Notes: a model not told the origin generated them from the sequence alone. A stretch of DNA of 64,000 nucleotides from Agapanthus africanus (GCA_030015575.1 JASDDO010000004.1:318192654-318256653); one strand, 5' to 3'. Positions 34,634 to 46,970 are shown, counted from the stretch's first letter. Program-made: numbers and translations.

Positions 34634-34917
34634 GATATATCTCTTTGCAATATTTCCCTCACTATTTCTTTTGTTGTTAATGCTACTATTGCTAAGAGAT
34701 ATATTTCTCGGCAATATTTCCCTTCTTATGTTTTGACCCAATTAAATTTACGACTTTTATACTTTCTTCCGGGAATGTATTTTTTCACCCTTAAAAATAG
34801 ATTATTGGCGAAAGAATATTAGTAAGAGGGATAATTCATTTGGTAATTTAACACACTGCCGAGAGAAATTTGTCCCTTACAATGTTGCCCTCGCTATTGC
34901 TCTTTTTTCTACTAGTG
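34634..34917 (+). mobile_element. 3' end of an older CACTA element F
   Basis: Ends in TTTTTTCTACTAGTG at 34917, the inverse of CACTAGTAGAAAAAA. Subterminal repeats of the type GATATATTTCTCGGCAATATTTCCCT differ from those of A and B, so this is another family. A is inserted in its subterminal zone. The rest of F is outside the window. Confidence 0.65.
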
Positions 34918-35330
34918 ATATACACACACATGCATATGTATGTATATACATGTGTATACAAACACACACACATCGATATTTGTATTTTAGATGTACATAC
35001 ACACATGTATATACATACATAGACATATGTACGCACACGCACATGCATATATATGCATTTACATATATGGACACGCATGCGTGTGTGTAGCTAGACACAC
35101 ACAGACACATGGATGCATACACACATATATGTATATACATATATAGATGCCCATACACATGTATGTATATATGTGTGTATTTGCACGTTCAGGCACATCC
35201 ACACACGCACAGATAAGTTGAGGATTCGACATATTATACATGCATACACATATGTATGTATATGTGAACACATATGTATATATATTTGTGTGTGTACACC
35301 CACACATAGATATGTGTGTAAATATGCACT
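34918..35330. repeat. CA/TA-rich cryptic simple repeat
   Basis: About 400 bp of ACACATGTATATACATACA-type alternating purine-pyrimidine sequence; open frames in it are an artefact of the repeat. Confidence 0.9.
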
Positions 35331-36054
35331 TGACCAAAATGCCTAAGCTCCTACATGACAAAACCATAAAGAGTAGAACTAAATGTAATAAAAGAGAAAT
35401 ATCATTCCCTTGAATCTTAGAGGACAACAACTCAGACTGAGATTAATCCCAAACGAATTTGTGTAAACCCGAAAGTAATCGACAACAACGCCAGATAGAT
35501 GGACAACAAAACCACAGAAGGTTTATGAATAGTTCGAATCATTGTACTATCACCAACAAAACCTCCGTCTTTTTCGGTCGTTACCGACAAGTAGTTGATC
35601 AACATCGGCAAGTGGATATAAACCCCAAAATTTTCTTAATTTTTCCCCCTTTCTTTTTTTGAAGGTGTGGTTGTGATGAAGTGATGAAATTTGAAAGGTT
35701 TTGTGATGGAAGGATGCTGCGATATTTTAACGTCCAGCCCTACAAGCACGTGCCCTCGAGCACAAACGACGACCACATTCACGTGGCTTCACTGTCGCAT
35801 GCAGCTTATATATACATTATTCCTTCATGTATATCATAGGACCAGTACATGCAGGACAGCTTCAGGCCACCCCCTACTCTTCAATTTGTGTGGGGTTGCC
35901 CCTGTCCATTTTTCTGTTATATGTTTTGTTATATGTGTATGCATGCATATATTGTCTTAATTTGTCTGCATCATGCAAAAAGCATTCCATTGATGCTTCT
36001 GGATTCTTCCTCTCCTTGCTTTATATGGTAATGGAGATAGAAGCTATACATGGA

Positions 36055-36101
<47 letters not shown>

Positions 36102-37250
36102 TGAGAAAAATGATGAAATTCTTGAGGAATAAGTTTAAGTGTGAATTTTTCTAATGAAATAACATGAGCTTTCATGGATTTCTAGGTATATGTAGAAGAA
36201 AATGAGTGTATAGCTGAAATAGGACCGTTGAGGTAGATATATAATAATACTCTAAAATGTAAGTTTAAAAACGATTGTATTTGTGACTAGTTGTAGGTTT
36301 CTCATATGGAGTATAAAATGGTGGCGAATTGATAGATGATGTTTTGGGCATGTGAAAGGAGACAAATAAATGCTCCAGATAGAGAAATGCCAAAATAACA
36401 GTCAATGTAAGAGGCAATGAGCCTAGAGATAGACCCAAATATATCATATATCTAGATCATATCGGATAGATGATTTCAATATATGATAGCAGATATCGCA
36501 CGATATATCAGCAATACGAGTTGGTTGTTCATATCGTCGAGTATTGATATTGAGAATCACTATTGAAAATTTCTACAGATATTCAATATATTGTTCTAGC
36601 CGCAACAAATATTATACATATTTACTTCTATAAAGTTCATCCATTTAAAGGGATTTTTTTGTCTATACCTCCCCTGCAATCTTCTGTTTATATATATATA
36701 TACCTTCATTTATATATATCCCCTTGAAATCATTGGAGATGTTAAAAAAACACCTCTATCGCTATCACGATTTGCTCAAAACATCACCCTTTCGAGTTGC
36801 AATGATAAACCTTTCTTAGTCTTTTCAGAACAAAACTCGAAAATGAATATTATTTTCAATTTTTTAGTTTTTATATCATTTTTATTAATTATTTAAGGGA
36901 AACACATTTTATATAAACTTCATTAAATTATCTTAGTTTATACAAATTTATCATTCTAATCATTCATTTCATATCATACTCATTTTGGTTAAATACAATA
37001 ATATTATGAAGGTTGGAATGGTATCTTCGAACATAAACAATAGTATTTAACAATGAAAATAATAGGTTAAGTTAAAAATTATTAGATAAATATTATAGGC
37101 TTTTACATGAACTAACCTAAATTGCGTTTTATATACATCCACTTTAAAAGAGAAGGGTTTTTAAAAAAAACAAAATATAAGATTAGAGGGTGGTATATAC
37201 AAATATAAAAGTTTATAGGGTATATAAAAATATTTAAGATTGCAGTTTGG
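35331..37250. other. Intergenic, no gene seen
   Basis: AT-rich DNA without a supportable ORF. Contains an AT microsatellite at 36057-36100. Confidence 0.6.
36057..36100. repeat. (AT)n microsatellite
   Basis: About 22 uninterrupted TA units. Confidence 0.97.
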
Positions 37251-37261
37251 GTGTGTGTGTG

Positions 37262-37621
37262 TGGGGTGATATGTGATTCTTAAAAGTGAGATGACCAAAT
37301 CCGACTATCATTCGTGCATCAAAATGAAGATCACTCCGTACATTTTGCTTAACATGCCCCATAAACTTATGTGTCTTAATATTTACATGATTTAGAGACT
37401 TAGATGTTATAGATATCACATTCGCAAAATGGATGGCCGATAAAGCATCGTAAAAGACCCATACATTATGTATCCTTGATGCATGACTTGCAATTGCAAG
37501 TCTCCAAATCATCCAAATTTTTATGCACATACATATTTTGACTTGTACAAAATGATGCATGAATCCGATCGTCGATCCAACGGTCGGATTTGACCATCTC
37601 AGTTTAAGAACTCATCTCACC
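37262..37621. mobile_element. MITE-like element
   Basis: The left end GTGATTCTTAAAAGTGAGATG, then ACCAAATCCGAC (to about 37306), is the inverse of the right end GTCGGATTTGACCATCTC, then AGTTTAAGAACTCATCTCACC (about 37583-37621). About 360 bp, no coding. The target-site duplication is unclear. Confidence 0.55.
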
Positions 37622-40207
37622 AATATTTTAATTTACAAGCCTGCGAGCAAGGCAATAAAATAAATCACGGTAAAAAAGCTTTTAACTAGAAAAATAAATT
37701 AACTCATATAAGTTGATCGATGTTTTTTTCTTTTTTCTGTTTTGAAAAGAGACCCCTATAAAAATGAGATATTGGCCAATATCTCAGTCGATATTATTAC
37801 AAATATTTGATTCTCCAAGTAAACCTACCCTAATTTGGATAATTTGGATAGAGATGGTTAAAAATATATTAATTGCCAATTTGAAATAAGATGATGACCC
37901 TTGATAGTGTGGAATGAAAACAGCACATTCATATATTCAACTTCAAAAATTCGGGATAATTAAAATTGTTAAATGAATTGAGATGTGAGGTCTTTAAATG
38001 AGTCAATGTACCTTGGATTGTGCGGAATGCCTAAAACATAATTTCTTCAGGATCCCGTTTGGTAAATGGAAAGTAAATTCACTGGAAATCACAAATTTCT
38101 AAAAATGTGGTGTCTTGCATACGATTACAAGCAATCTTAGATTACCATGGGTGGTATAATTTGATCATTTTTGGTAATATATATATGTAATGATGACGGA
38201 CGACGGATGATGACGGACGGAGAGCGGCGATGATGAGAAGCCTATGGCGACCAATGGTGGTAGTGGGGGCCATTCATGATAGTGGTTGCGCTTGTTTGAA
38301 ACATTTCGTGATAATATCTAGACAGGCACAAATTAATTTGCAGTGAAATTACTCGCAGAATTTACATATATCAAAATATCTATGAATATTTTTTGTTAAA
38401 ACATGCATATAGATATTTTATGGAAATTTAAAGTTCCCTTTTGAGTTATCACATATCAACCGAGCCTTTATGATCTCATCAGCAAAAAGAAAGTGAGAGA
38501 AAAGTAAGAATAGCTGGTAGGTTAAAAGCAACTGCTTTGATAGCAAGTAATTTCCTTTTTAATTTCCACCTAAAAAAGTATTTGATTTGTAATAGGAAGA
38601 AATTAGAAAGAAAGTTGAGGAGAGGTATAATACAATTTCTTATTATTGTAGGGATAGTGGGCTATAGATTAAAAAAACTACTTTATAGATACTGAAAATA
38701 TTTTAGTTTTAATTTTCTAGGCACTTTCTTTATCACCTTGGATAGTGAGATAAAATGATAAGGGACTTTCTAAATTTTATAAGGAAAATTATCCCACTTT
38801 TTCAATCAATAAACACCCTAAAAATTGGCAAAGTGAGTCACTAGCAACATGTTGTGCATGTATATTTTTGTGATTGATCTAGATATACCAATCACGTCAA
38901 TGCTATATTCCCTCGAATCATATGCCAAATTTCTAAGATTGTGTGGATTCCATATATTGAACGCCCACCTGCTGTGGACCAGTATCTATGCATAGAAAAC
39001 CCCATGTGTGATTGAGAGTCTCGCTATACTTTTGTAGTTCTCGATCCACTCACGACACTCTAAACCCATAGAAGTGCGAATCATCTTGCATCCAATTAGA
39101 GAAAAATGGGTCATGAGCTGGTCAAATCTTTACCCGAGATTTGGATATGGGAATTCTTCTTGCCTTAGAATATGAATTAGATGTTTGCGGAAAATAATCC
39201 TTGGAGTGTGCTTGGTAGGAGATAATCTAGGTGGTAATCCTAAATTACCATGAAAAATTATCATGTTTGTTTAAGTGTAAAAGATATTTCTGGAAATATA
39301 GGATTGGCATGATAATCAAATAATCATATTTCATAGTAATCATATTCCCTCCGAAACATGTGTCTATACTAAATCACCACGAAATATTCCCACCTAACAT
39401 GAATGAACGATGACCATCTACCGCCAGCCTCCCTCACCATCCGCCGGCCGACCGGCCCCGCTTCTCATCTTAGGTCATCCGCCGGTCATCGCTGATCATT
39501 CACCAGCCGATCGGCCGGCCGCCGATCAGACATCCACCGCCGGTCGGCCGTAGTTAGTCACCGAAAGTCCGTCGGCGACGCCGGCCGTTGCCGGCCACTC
39601 GCGGGCCCGCCGCCGATCGGACGTTCATCGTCGGCCTCACTGTCATCCACCGGCACTTCTCTAGCCTCACTGCCGGTCAATGGTTGCACATACATATATT
39701 ACCGGGAATGATTAAAGTATATCATGCACGTTAATGCAAGATTTCTTGGAATTAGATATCGGGTCATCCCATTTCTAGAAATACGAGGATTCCCGGTAAT
39801 CTTCCATTCCGGATACCAAACGTAAACTCGAGTGGAACCAAGCCGCCCATGCTCTTTGATTGGAATGAAGTATGTGTGCGCGACGATTGTCAAGAGGTCT
39901 ACCATCACATGACGAGGAAGTCATGTCATGTCTTGTGAAGTCATGTTGTCTTTTTGTTGGTTCCCTTTTTTGATAAAAAGTAGAGCCCTAGCTCTTCTTA
40001 ATAGTATATTGAAATTGAGGGCCTTGGCTGATGAGCAACACAAATGCCAAGATGGGTCTCTTGAAGATGAGATGGTCATGTAATGTTTAATTTGTCTCCT
40101 CTTGAGTGCTCCTCCTTCATTTTGGTGTCGAAATCCTTTATAACTAACTAAAGGTGTTTTAATGACCAGAAGAACTTGATGGCTTGCTTCGGAGCAAGAA
40201 CAAGAGA

Positions 40208-40212
<5 letters not shown>
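37622..40212. other. Intergenic with GC-rich patches
   Basis: No gene supported. Two GC-rich islands in AT-rich flanks, 38195-38300 (ATGACGGACGACGG units) and 39412-39660 (CCGCCGGCCGACCGGCC units), look partly inverse to each other. Flanks such as GGTAATCC...GGTAATCTTCC (39230 to 39810) suggest a small transposon around the second, unproven. Confidence 0.4.

Positions 40213-40264
<52 letters not shown>
40213..40264. repeat. (AT)n microsatellite
   Basis: About 26 AT units directly left of the solo LTR at 40265. Confidence 0.97.
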
Positions 40265-40269
<5 letters not shown>

Positions 40270-40747
40270 GGAAGTTCCGAATTCTAACTTTGTTTGTTTT
40301 CCAAGCTAGTTTAGTTCATCAATTTAAGGTCTTTCCAAAGGAGATTGCGAAAAGGCCTTATGTAGTTTCAATATCGTGCATGCGCTACGCAGGGTTATTT
40401 TAAGGGTTCAGGGGCAGCGACCCTGACCTGAATTTTCCCCGTACATACACCCGAATCTGTTACTTTGTGTTATCTGTATTTATTCCTGTATTTCTTGATG
40501 GGTATTTCTGGAATGTTATCTATAAATAAACCCTACGTGCTATTTAGGGGTTCAAGAAGGCTTAGGAGCTACCGTATGAAAATCTGTAATTTCTTCATGG
40601 ATAATAGTGAAACGATCTTTGTAGCTGGCCGTGGTTTTTCCCGGTATGGGTTTTCCACGTAAAATTTGTGTCTCTATTGTCGTTTTCTTTCTCTGGCTCT
40701 TTTTTTGTGTGTTTTTATTATCTCCGTTTTCTCGATCATCCATAACA
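40265..40747 (+). repeat. Solo LTR of a different copia-type element
   Basis: TGTTGGGAAGTTCCG...CATCCATAACA, 483 bp, flanked by ATATA on both sides (weak evidence alone, because the target is AT-rich). TATA-like CTATAAATAAACC at about 40520 and a U5-like GGTTTTTCCCGGTATGGGTT, then TTCCACGTAAAA, typical of plant LTRs. No PBS follows. Confidence 0.8.
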
Positions 40748-42245
40748 ATATATCTTTTAGGGCTCTGACAGACTTAGTTTGTCGGCGTTTTTATTTAAGC
40801 TTAAGAGGACAATTGCTAGGATACCCCCTGCATATACAGTAGATTGTTTCAGTTGGTTAGCTAGTACTGGTTGCTTTATTCCTAGCCAATGGTTTTCAGG
40901 CAATCTTTATAATAAATAGAAGATGCGGAAATTTAGGGATTTTACTAAAATGCTCCATATTTCCTTACATTCCTTTCCAAAATATCTGGGTTTTTTTTTT
41001 GTTAATTCCCATATTTTGGAGAGGGCAATTCAAGGCAAAATTCTGCCGCCACTTCTTATAATTACAAATTTGCATCAACGCACCTTCCCATATTTGTAAT
41101 TTACAAATATGTCATCGATCTATTCAAAATTCTAATAGATTTTTCGTTAAAATAACTATGAACTTTCAATATTTCATAGATAAACACCATGAGACTTTTA
41201 TTAAAATGCGATGCACTTTCGCTTTTCTCAAATAAATACCATGAATTTTAACCATCACAAAAATATACCATAAACTTCAACGTTTTTTTAAATGAATATT
41301 ATGGACTGTGTTACAAATAATAATGTTAACTTTCAAAGCTTTTTGGATAAATACTTTTCCGTTACAAATAGTTACAAATTTACTAATGTTAACATTTACC
41401 GTTTTTCATATAAAGACCATGGGCTTTCTCTATTATATAACATGAATTTTTCAATGTTTTATAGATAAATATACTAGACTTTCATTAAAAACAATGAACT
41501 TTCTCTTTTTTCAATGAATACCATTAACTTTGTCTGTTAGAAAAAACATCGTGAACTTTCACGGTTTTTCAGACAAATGCCATGGACTTTGTATGTAATA
41601 AATTAACAACATGAATTTTCATAAATTCATATATGTTGTTTACCTTCTAGTGGAGATAGGGGATGCAAACTGTGGTATACAGGTCCCAAGCTCCAAAAAA
41701 TGGAGTTTGCGAAACTATGATCGGGTAGGACTTGAGATAAGTGAGCTTTCCTACACATTTAGACTCAGATAACTGTAGTTAATTCAACCGAAGTTGTTAA
41801 ATTGTTTTACATTTCGTGTATCGTATTCTTATTGATTGTATCGTCTATCGGACCAAATTGCTTAACGAAATGGAAATATACCCCTTACGAAATAAGTATG
41901 TATAGAATTAGTTGCTATTGTTAAAACGTCCCACTTAGCAAAATGGAGCCACATACAACCAAAACCAAATTTCAGTATTAGAACCATAGGAATAGATGCG
42001 TTTATAACTGGCTAATACAAACTCATACAGTGGGAACAAAAAGATTCCAAACTATTTCTTAGTGAACTCAATAAGTGATACCCAAACATGGCGATGTATG
42101 GATCTTGGACTTGAGGCATCATAACTTTTAGGAAACAACAGATCTCAAAATATAGCTCCATTGCCAAACAGGGAAAAAACGAAGGAAAATTGGACAATAA
42201 ACGAGACAGAAATATATATCTATGTTTTAGGTTATGGATGTGTTT
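40748..42245. other. Intergenic, includes inverted copy of the ~30-bp repeat
   Basis: No gene seen. About 41130-41640 consists of degenerate units such as CATGAACTTTCA, AATATTTCATAGATAAACACCATG, inverse to the array at 30040-30390. Confidence 0.6.
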
Positions 42246-42273
42246 CTTATACAACATCATTTTATGCCTGCAG

Positions 42274-42459
42274 TCGATTCCTTTTCAGCAGCCATGTTCG
42301 GTTAGGAAGATAATGAATACGTGGGGAAATGCAAAATTGATCGGCCACAACGGCAAGATTTGGAATGTCGATTTTCATGTTGAAAACATGGTTGTTTTCA
42401 TGGGTGGAGTTGGGTGGGATCGGACCAGGTTTAATGGTGCAGTATATACTTTTCAATGA
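42274..42459 (+). pseudogene. B3-domain exon remnant
   Basis: After an acceptor-like TTTTATGCCTGCAG (ends 42273) the translation reads SIPFQQPCSVRKIMNTWG, then NAKLIGHNGKIWNVDF, VVFMGGVGWDRTRF, and a stop at 42459. The pattern GNAKLIG.NGK.WNV and ..GGVGWDRF resembles the middle of a plant B3 DNA-binding domain (REM-like), where G-x-x-W precedes a WxxF motif. Only about 60 residues are present and the end is disrupted. Probably an isolated exon or pseudogene piece. Confidence 0.45.
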
Positions 42460-42726
42460 TCCGGATAAATTAGCCAGCCGTCTCAACGCCAAACATAGTA
42501 AGGTATAGGGAAACACGTTATTTGTTTATATGGTTGACAAGTTAATCATCTACTTATTTTATATATATATTTTTGTTAGAGAAGAGCAGGTGTCCCAAAA
42601 CTTGAAGCACGTCCCATTAAAAATTTTATGAACCAATATTTCTTTTATACAACTATAAGACATAGAAGAATATATATGTTTAGTTGCAATTTTAAGCAAA
42701 CAAGGAATAGCTGGCGCCTGCGCCAA

Positions 42727-42768
42727 TAATATATATATATAGATATATATATATATATATATATATAT
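42727..42768. repeat. (AT)n microsatellite
   Basis: Interrupted TA run directly left of a foldback element. Confidence 0.95.
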
Positions 42769-42799
42769 GAGAATAATGAAGAAAAGAGGCGATAGGAAG

Positions 42800-43140
42800 A
42801 AATTTACTCCTATCGCGTGGAAAAAATACAACCTCTATCAATTTTTTCGACGATCGGCCCCCGTCATCTTCATCGTTATCATCTAAGATGTGGGTACACC
42901 AAATTTCATGTGATTCTACAACTTTTTCACCGTTGATTTAGCAATGTAAAAAGTTCTATTGTCGGTAAACCGTTAATTTTTGAACCCACTAAATCAACGG
43001 TGAAAAAGTTATGGAATCACATGAAATTTGGTGTACGCACATCTTAGATGATAACGATGATGATAATGGGTGCCGATCGTCGAAAAAAATGGTAGAGGTT
43101 GTATTTTTTCCACGCCATAGGAGAAAATCCCCTTCCATGC
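42800..43140. mobile_element. Foldback (MITE-like) element
   Basis: Two arms of about 140 bp, about 42806-42945 and 42985-43125, are inverse copies. Both contain GTGGAAAAAATACAACCTCT, TCGACGATCGGC, CATCTAAGATGTG and ACTTTTTCACCGTTGATTTA. About 40 bp lie between them. No ORF. A second short palindrome, CTCTCTCTATATATATATAG, follows at 43163-43195. Confidence 0.8.
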
Positions 43141-43283
43141 ATAGCCTCTTTCCTCCATTAATCTCTCTCTCTATATATATATAGAGAGAGAGAGGAAAAA
43201 TAGATTTTTTTACAAGAGTATTAGTGATTCTTATAACTTGTTCATCTTTCATACCCTTTTCAACAGGTACCATTTTACAAGGG

Positions 43284-43490
43284 CACTACAGGAAAATGGG
43301 TGTAATTTCGACGGGAAATTTTTTAAAATTTATTTCGACGGCATAATCCAGTCAAAATAGTCTAAAAAATTTGAAATTTTGTTGACTGCGTCCAACAATT
43401 ATTTCGACGGCTAAATAACGTCGAAATATAGTTGACCGAAATCAACAAAATCTTGCCGTGATCACATTTCCCCTCGTTTTCCTCATTTTT
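43284..43490 (+). repeat. CACTA D 5' TIR and subterminal repeats
   Basis: CACTACAGG followed by several ATTTCGACGGC / GTCGAAAT units, direct and inverted. A C-rich leader follows to 43559. Confidence 0.75.
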
Positions 43491-43559
43491 TTTCATTTCC
43501 TCCCGCGCCCCCCTCCCCTCCCCCCCCCCCCATTTTCACCCAATTTCTTCTCCTCCCGC

Positions 43560-43790
43560 CACTAGTAAAATAAGGGGTTGCCCCTACGGATAACAACATC
43601 CGTAGGGGCAGTTAAAGTTTGGCCCTACGGATTAATCCGTAGGGCAAAGTGGTTGCCCCTACGGTCGTTCAATATTTATTTAAAATATATTAAATTTTAA
43701 AGTGTTTTTGCCCCTACGGTGGCGCAAACCAAGCACCTACGGGTATATCCGTAGGGGCATATAAATAGAGATTTAAGAGATCGATCCCTA
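43560..43790 (+). repeat. CACTA E 5' terminal repeats
   Basis: TIR and CCCTACGGATTAATCCGTAGGG-type units, nearly the same as the start of B. Confidence 0.9.
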
Positions 43791-43794
43791 CGCC

Positions 43795-44360
43795 GATTAT
43801 TTCTTATTCTCTTTCTTTCGCGCGAAACCAAATTCCCAAATCGAGATCGTCGTCGCCGCCGCGCTGCAGTGATCTCGTCGTCGCCGAATCCAAGCCGAAT
43901 CGTCGTCGCCACGCCTGCAGTGATCTCGTGGTCGCCACCGTGCTCCGTTCTCGTTGTCGCCACCGCCCTCGTCGTCGCCGATTACCTCTCCGTCGTCGCC
44001 TACAGGTAATTAGTTAAACATTATTATAATGATGTTAGGGTAGCGATCGATGAGGGTTAGGATTAGGTATCGGTTGTGGTTAGGGTTAGGATTAGGGTTA
44101 GGGTATGGGTTCGATCGGCGGTTGGGGTTCGACTGGTGTTGGGGTTAGGGTTAGGGTTAGGGTTAGGGTTCGGTTGGGGTTTGGTGTTGGGGTTAGGGTT
44201 CGGCTGGGGCTGGGTTGGGGTTAGGGTTAGGCCGGGTTAGGGTTTGGTGTTGGGTTGGGGTTCGGCTGGGGCTGGGTTGGGGTTAGGGTTAGGCCGGGTT
44301 AGGGTTTGGTGTTGGGTTGGGGTTCGGCTGGGGCTGGGTTGGGGTTAGGGTTAGGGGTGA
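43795..44360 (+). repeat. CACTA E 5' exon and G-rich intron
   Basis: GC-rich exon with TCGTCGTCGCC runs to about 44005, ending CCTACAGGTAATTAG. Then GGGTTAGGG units, including a unit of about 60 bp (GGTTTGGTGTTGGGTTGGGG, then TTCGGCTGGGGCTGG) repeated three times. Confidence 0.75.
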
Positions 44361-44969
44361 TATTGGAATCGAGAATATGGAATTTGAACACCCAAACTAG
44401 AATGAACAAATGTAACAAATCTCCTCAATTTTGTGATCTTTGCAATACCTAGCTATAGTTTGATCCTCATGACTGCATATAACTGAAAGGGTTTGTGGTT
44501 TTGCAGGATGCTTCTATTATCAAGAATTTACATTGTGTAATTATCCTCATATATGATTTACAACTCTGTATGTGTCTGTGTGCATGTGCATGCGTGTGTG
44601 TGGAGGGGTTATTTGCCAGTGCATTTCAACTTGGCTCCTAGGCTTATGCCGTACCTCAGGAATGGGACGCAATTCCCTATTGCAAAACTCTTTTTATCTC
44701 CCCCCTCATCAAGATGCTTTCCTGAGCTATGAGAGTATTTGGGGGACTGTACCTTTCTTTGCACTAGCTTAAACTGCATTATCCTTTCCTCTTTGTTGAC
44801 TGGTTTGCTGGGGGTTCATCCCTTTTGTCCATAGTTTCCTTCATCAGGATGTGGGTAGGCTGGATAAAGGTTCACTGTTAGTGATAAAATTTTGACAAAA
44901 TTTCTAGCGATCCTTAATTTTTCTGTATGTAGTTTGATGTCGTTCCCAATAGACGGCTCTATTTTGACT
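44361..44969 (+). other. Unassigned insert in CACTA E
   Basis: Not found in A or B. Acceptor-like TTTTGCAG at about 44506 and T-rich tracts suggest captured intron-containing host DNA; no product recognised. Confidence 0.4.
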
Positions 44970-45260
44970 ACAAAATTTTTAATCCGTAGGGGCAGATTTA
45001 ACTTGGCCCTACGGATTAATCCGTAGGGCTAAAGGGTTACCCCTACGGGCACAGACGTTCAAGAATTAAAATATTAATTCTTAATTTGGTGTTTGCCTTA
45101 GGGTTAGGGTTGGGGTTCGGCTGCTGCTGGGGTGGGGCTGGGGTTAGGGTTTGCCTTAGGGTTGGTGTTGGGGTTTAGCTGGCCACGCTGGGGTTAGGGT
45201 TGGGCTGGGGCTGGGGGCTGGGGCTGGGGCTGGGGCTGGGGCTGGGCCACGCGGGGTTTT
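44970..45260 (+). repeat. Second copy of CACTA 5' region in E
   Basis: CCTACGGATTAATCCGTAGGG repeats (44985-45050), then GGGTTAGGG and GGGGCTGGGGCTGG tracts, repeating the order seen at 43580-44360. Confidence 0.75.
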
Positions 45261-46375
45261 GGGATCTTTGTAATTTGCTTGCTCTGTTTGGGGTTTCAGT
45301 TGATCCTCATTAAAAAATTGGTGATTGATCTCTTCAATCATATTATTATCTGTATTTAAAATTTTTGTGAAGCCTTCAGAGTTTGGGAAAATCTAGAATT
45401 ACCGTTGAAATTCTGGCAACATTCAAAAACTGTGTATATGATGTGTGTGTGTGTATGCATGTATATACATTTGAAATTTATCTTTCTTCTATGATATAAA
45501 ACGGTTAAACCGAAGAAAATTACTGGGGGAATTTTTCCTAAAATGTCTTGAGAGGGGGTTCAAGTGATGGGATAATTTCATTTGGTAATCTTTTACTTAT
45601 TTTACATCTCTTATTTTTTCATGCAAAAATCTGAATAGGTTTCTTGCAATTTTGCCTATCGATCAATTATTATATTTATTTCTATTTTTTGTGGATGATT
45701 TGGCTTCAATTGAATGGAGGCGATGATGGCTTGCCCTCAAGCTTCCACTTTTATGAGCTTTATAGTTATGAGATTGGCGAGGCAAGCTGGTTTGTAGCCA
45801 TCTTATTTCTTTTCCTAAATTCAAATCCAAATATAAACTGTCTGATTGAGAGAGAGAGAGTATGGGAGATTATGTATTATTCAATGTGTTTGGAAGCTGG
45901 CATGTTCTGAGCGTCATCTCTGCATGAAAGCTATGGTTTTGCAAAGGGTTTGCCCTAACTATTTTCTGTGGGGAAGCTGAAGGCCTGAAGCTTCATCAAA
46001 CTCAGGATTGGATTCTGGTCGGGTTTTGTAAATTCTTGTGAAAGTTCTGTTCAAGATTTGTTCAGAGCTTGCATAACATCCTTTTCATCTTTATGAGATC
46101 TTTATGCAGTCATTTTTTTGGGTTTATATATTTCTCGAGCCCGTTTGACTTTGGACTTAGGATAACCTCAAATCTCTTTCTTATTTTGATTCCTAAGCTG
46201 GCATATCTGAGGCTCGTATTCCAGTATCGTTGCTGGAAAAGCTAGGGTTGCGAACATTTTTTCAACGATAATTTCTGTATGACAGCTTAAGCACACATAA
46301 AACTTAAACAATCTAGAAGCACTGCAGTTTTTCACTAAACTTCCTAAAAGTTTTTATATTGCTGCAAGCTTCCCA
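45261..46375 (+). other. Unassigned insert in CACTA E
   Basis: AT-rich, no family recognised. A short ORF at 45644-45910 (WLQLNGGDDGLPSSFHF...) has no motif I can name. Possibly captured host DNA. Confidence 0.35.
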
Positions 46376-46970
46376 ATATATGATACTCGATGATAATATG
46401 AAACCTTCATATTCCCATCGATACTCATATATGAAACTAAAAGCGCCACTTTGTCCCTACGGTGCCCGACATTTTAATTTAAAAATATTATATCTTAATT
46501 TGTTGTTTGGCCCTACGGGCACCTAAATGGGAATTTAATTAAAAAAGGCACAGAAATGCCCTACGCCTCGATATCTTTCCCTCTCGTTCCCAAAATTTTC
46601 TCTCGTTCCCGCGTCTCCAATTTTCTCTTCGTCGCCACCGCGCGCCCTCCGTTCTCAGCCCGTCACCGCCCTCGTTCTTCCTCGTCGAGTTCCTCGTCGC
46701 CGATATTTGTGCCTACATTGATCCCTCAAGCAACGAATCAAATGATGTGGATCACAAACTAATTAAATAAATTTTGAATACCAATCTAGACTGGGATTTG
46801 AATACCAATCCTAGTTTGCTATATTTTTTTATATATAGTAGATGGTGATACTTCTTTAAGTAAAAACAACCCTACACTTAAGCGAAATCATAAATCGAAA
46901 CACACATATATAGAATACAACTCATACATGGGTATCCTCAAATCTAACTTTCATTGAATTTGCACGCGCA
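46376..46970 (+). repeat. Third, shuffled copy of CACTA 5' region in E
   Basis: 46376-46450 is the start of the structured region (ATATGATACTCGATGATAAT). It is fused to subterminal repeat and GC-rich exon (46450-46760). Then 46869-46953 matches the DNA just upstream of TNP2 in A (9928-10015). Confidence 0.7.

Noticed and set aside
34848-35430. Several overlapping ORFs on both strands
   Set aside because: All arise from CA/TA alternating repeats; Cys/Tyr/Ile/His-rich peptides of this kind are composition artefacts.
43160-43195. Transposon end at the CTCTCT..TATATA..AGAGAG palindrome
   Set aside because: Simple-sequence palindrome; no TSD or second copy seen.
46600-46760. Ser-rich ORF
   Set aside because: Third copy of the CACTA 5' exon; same composition effect.
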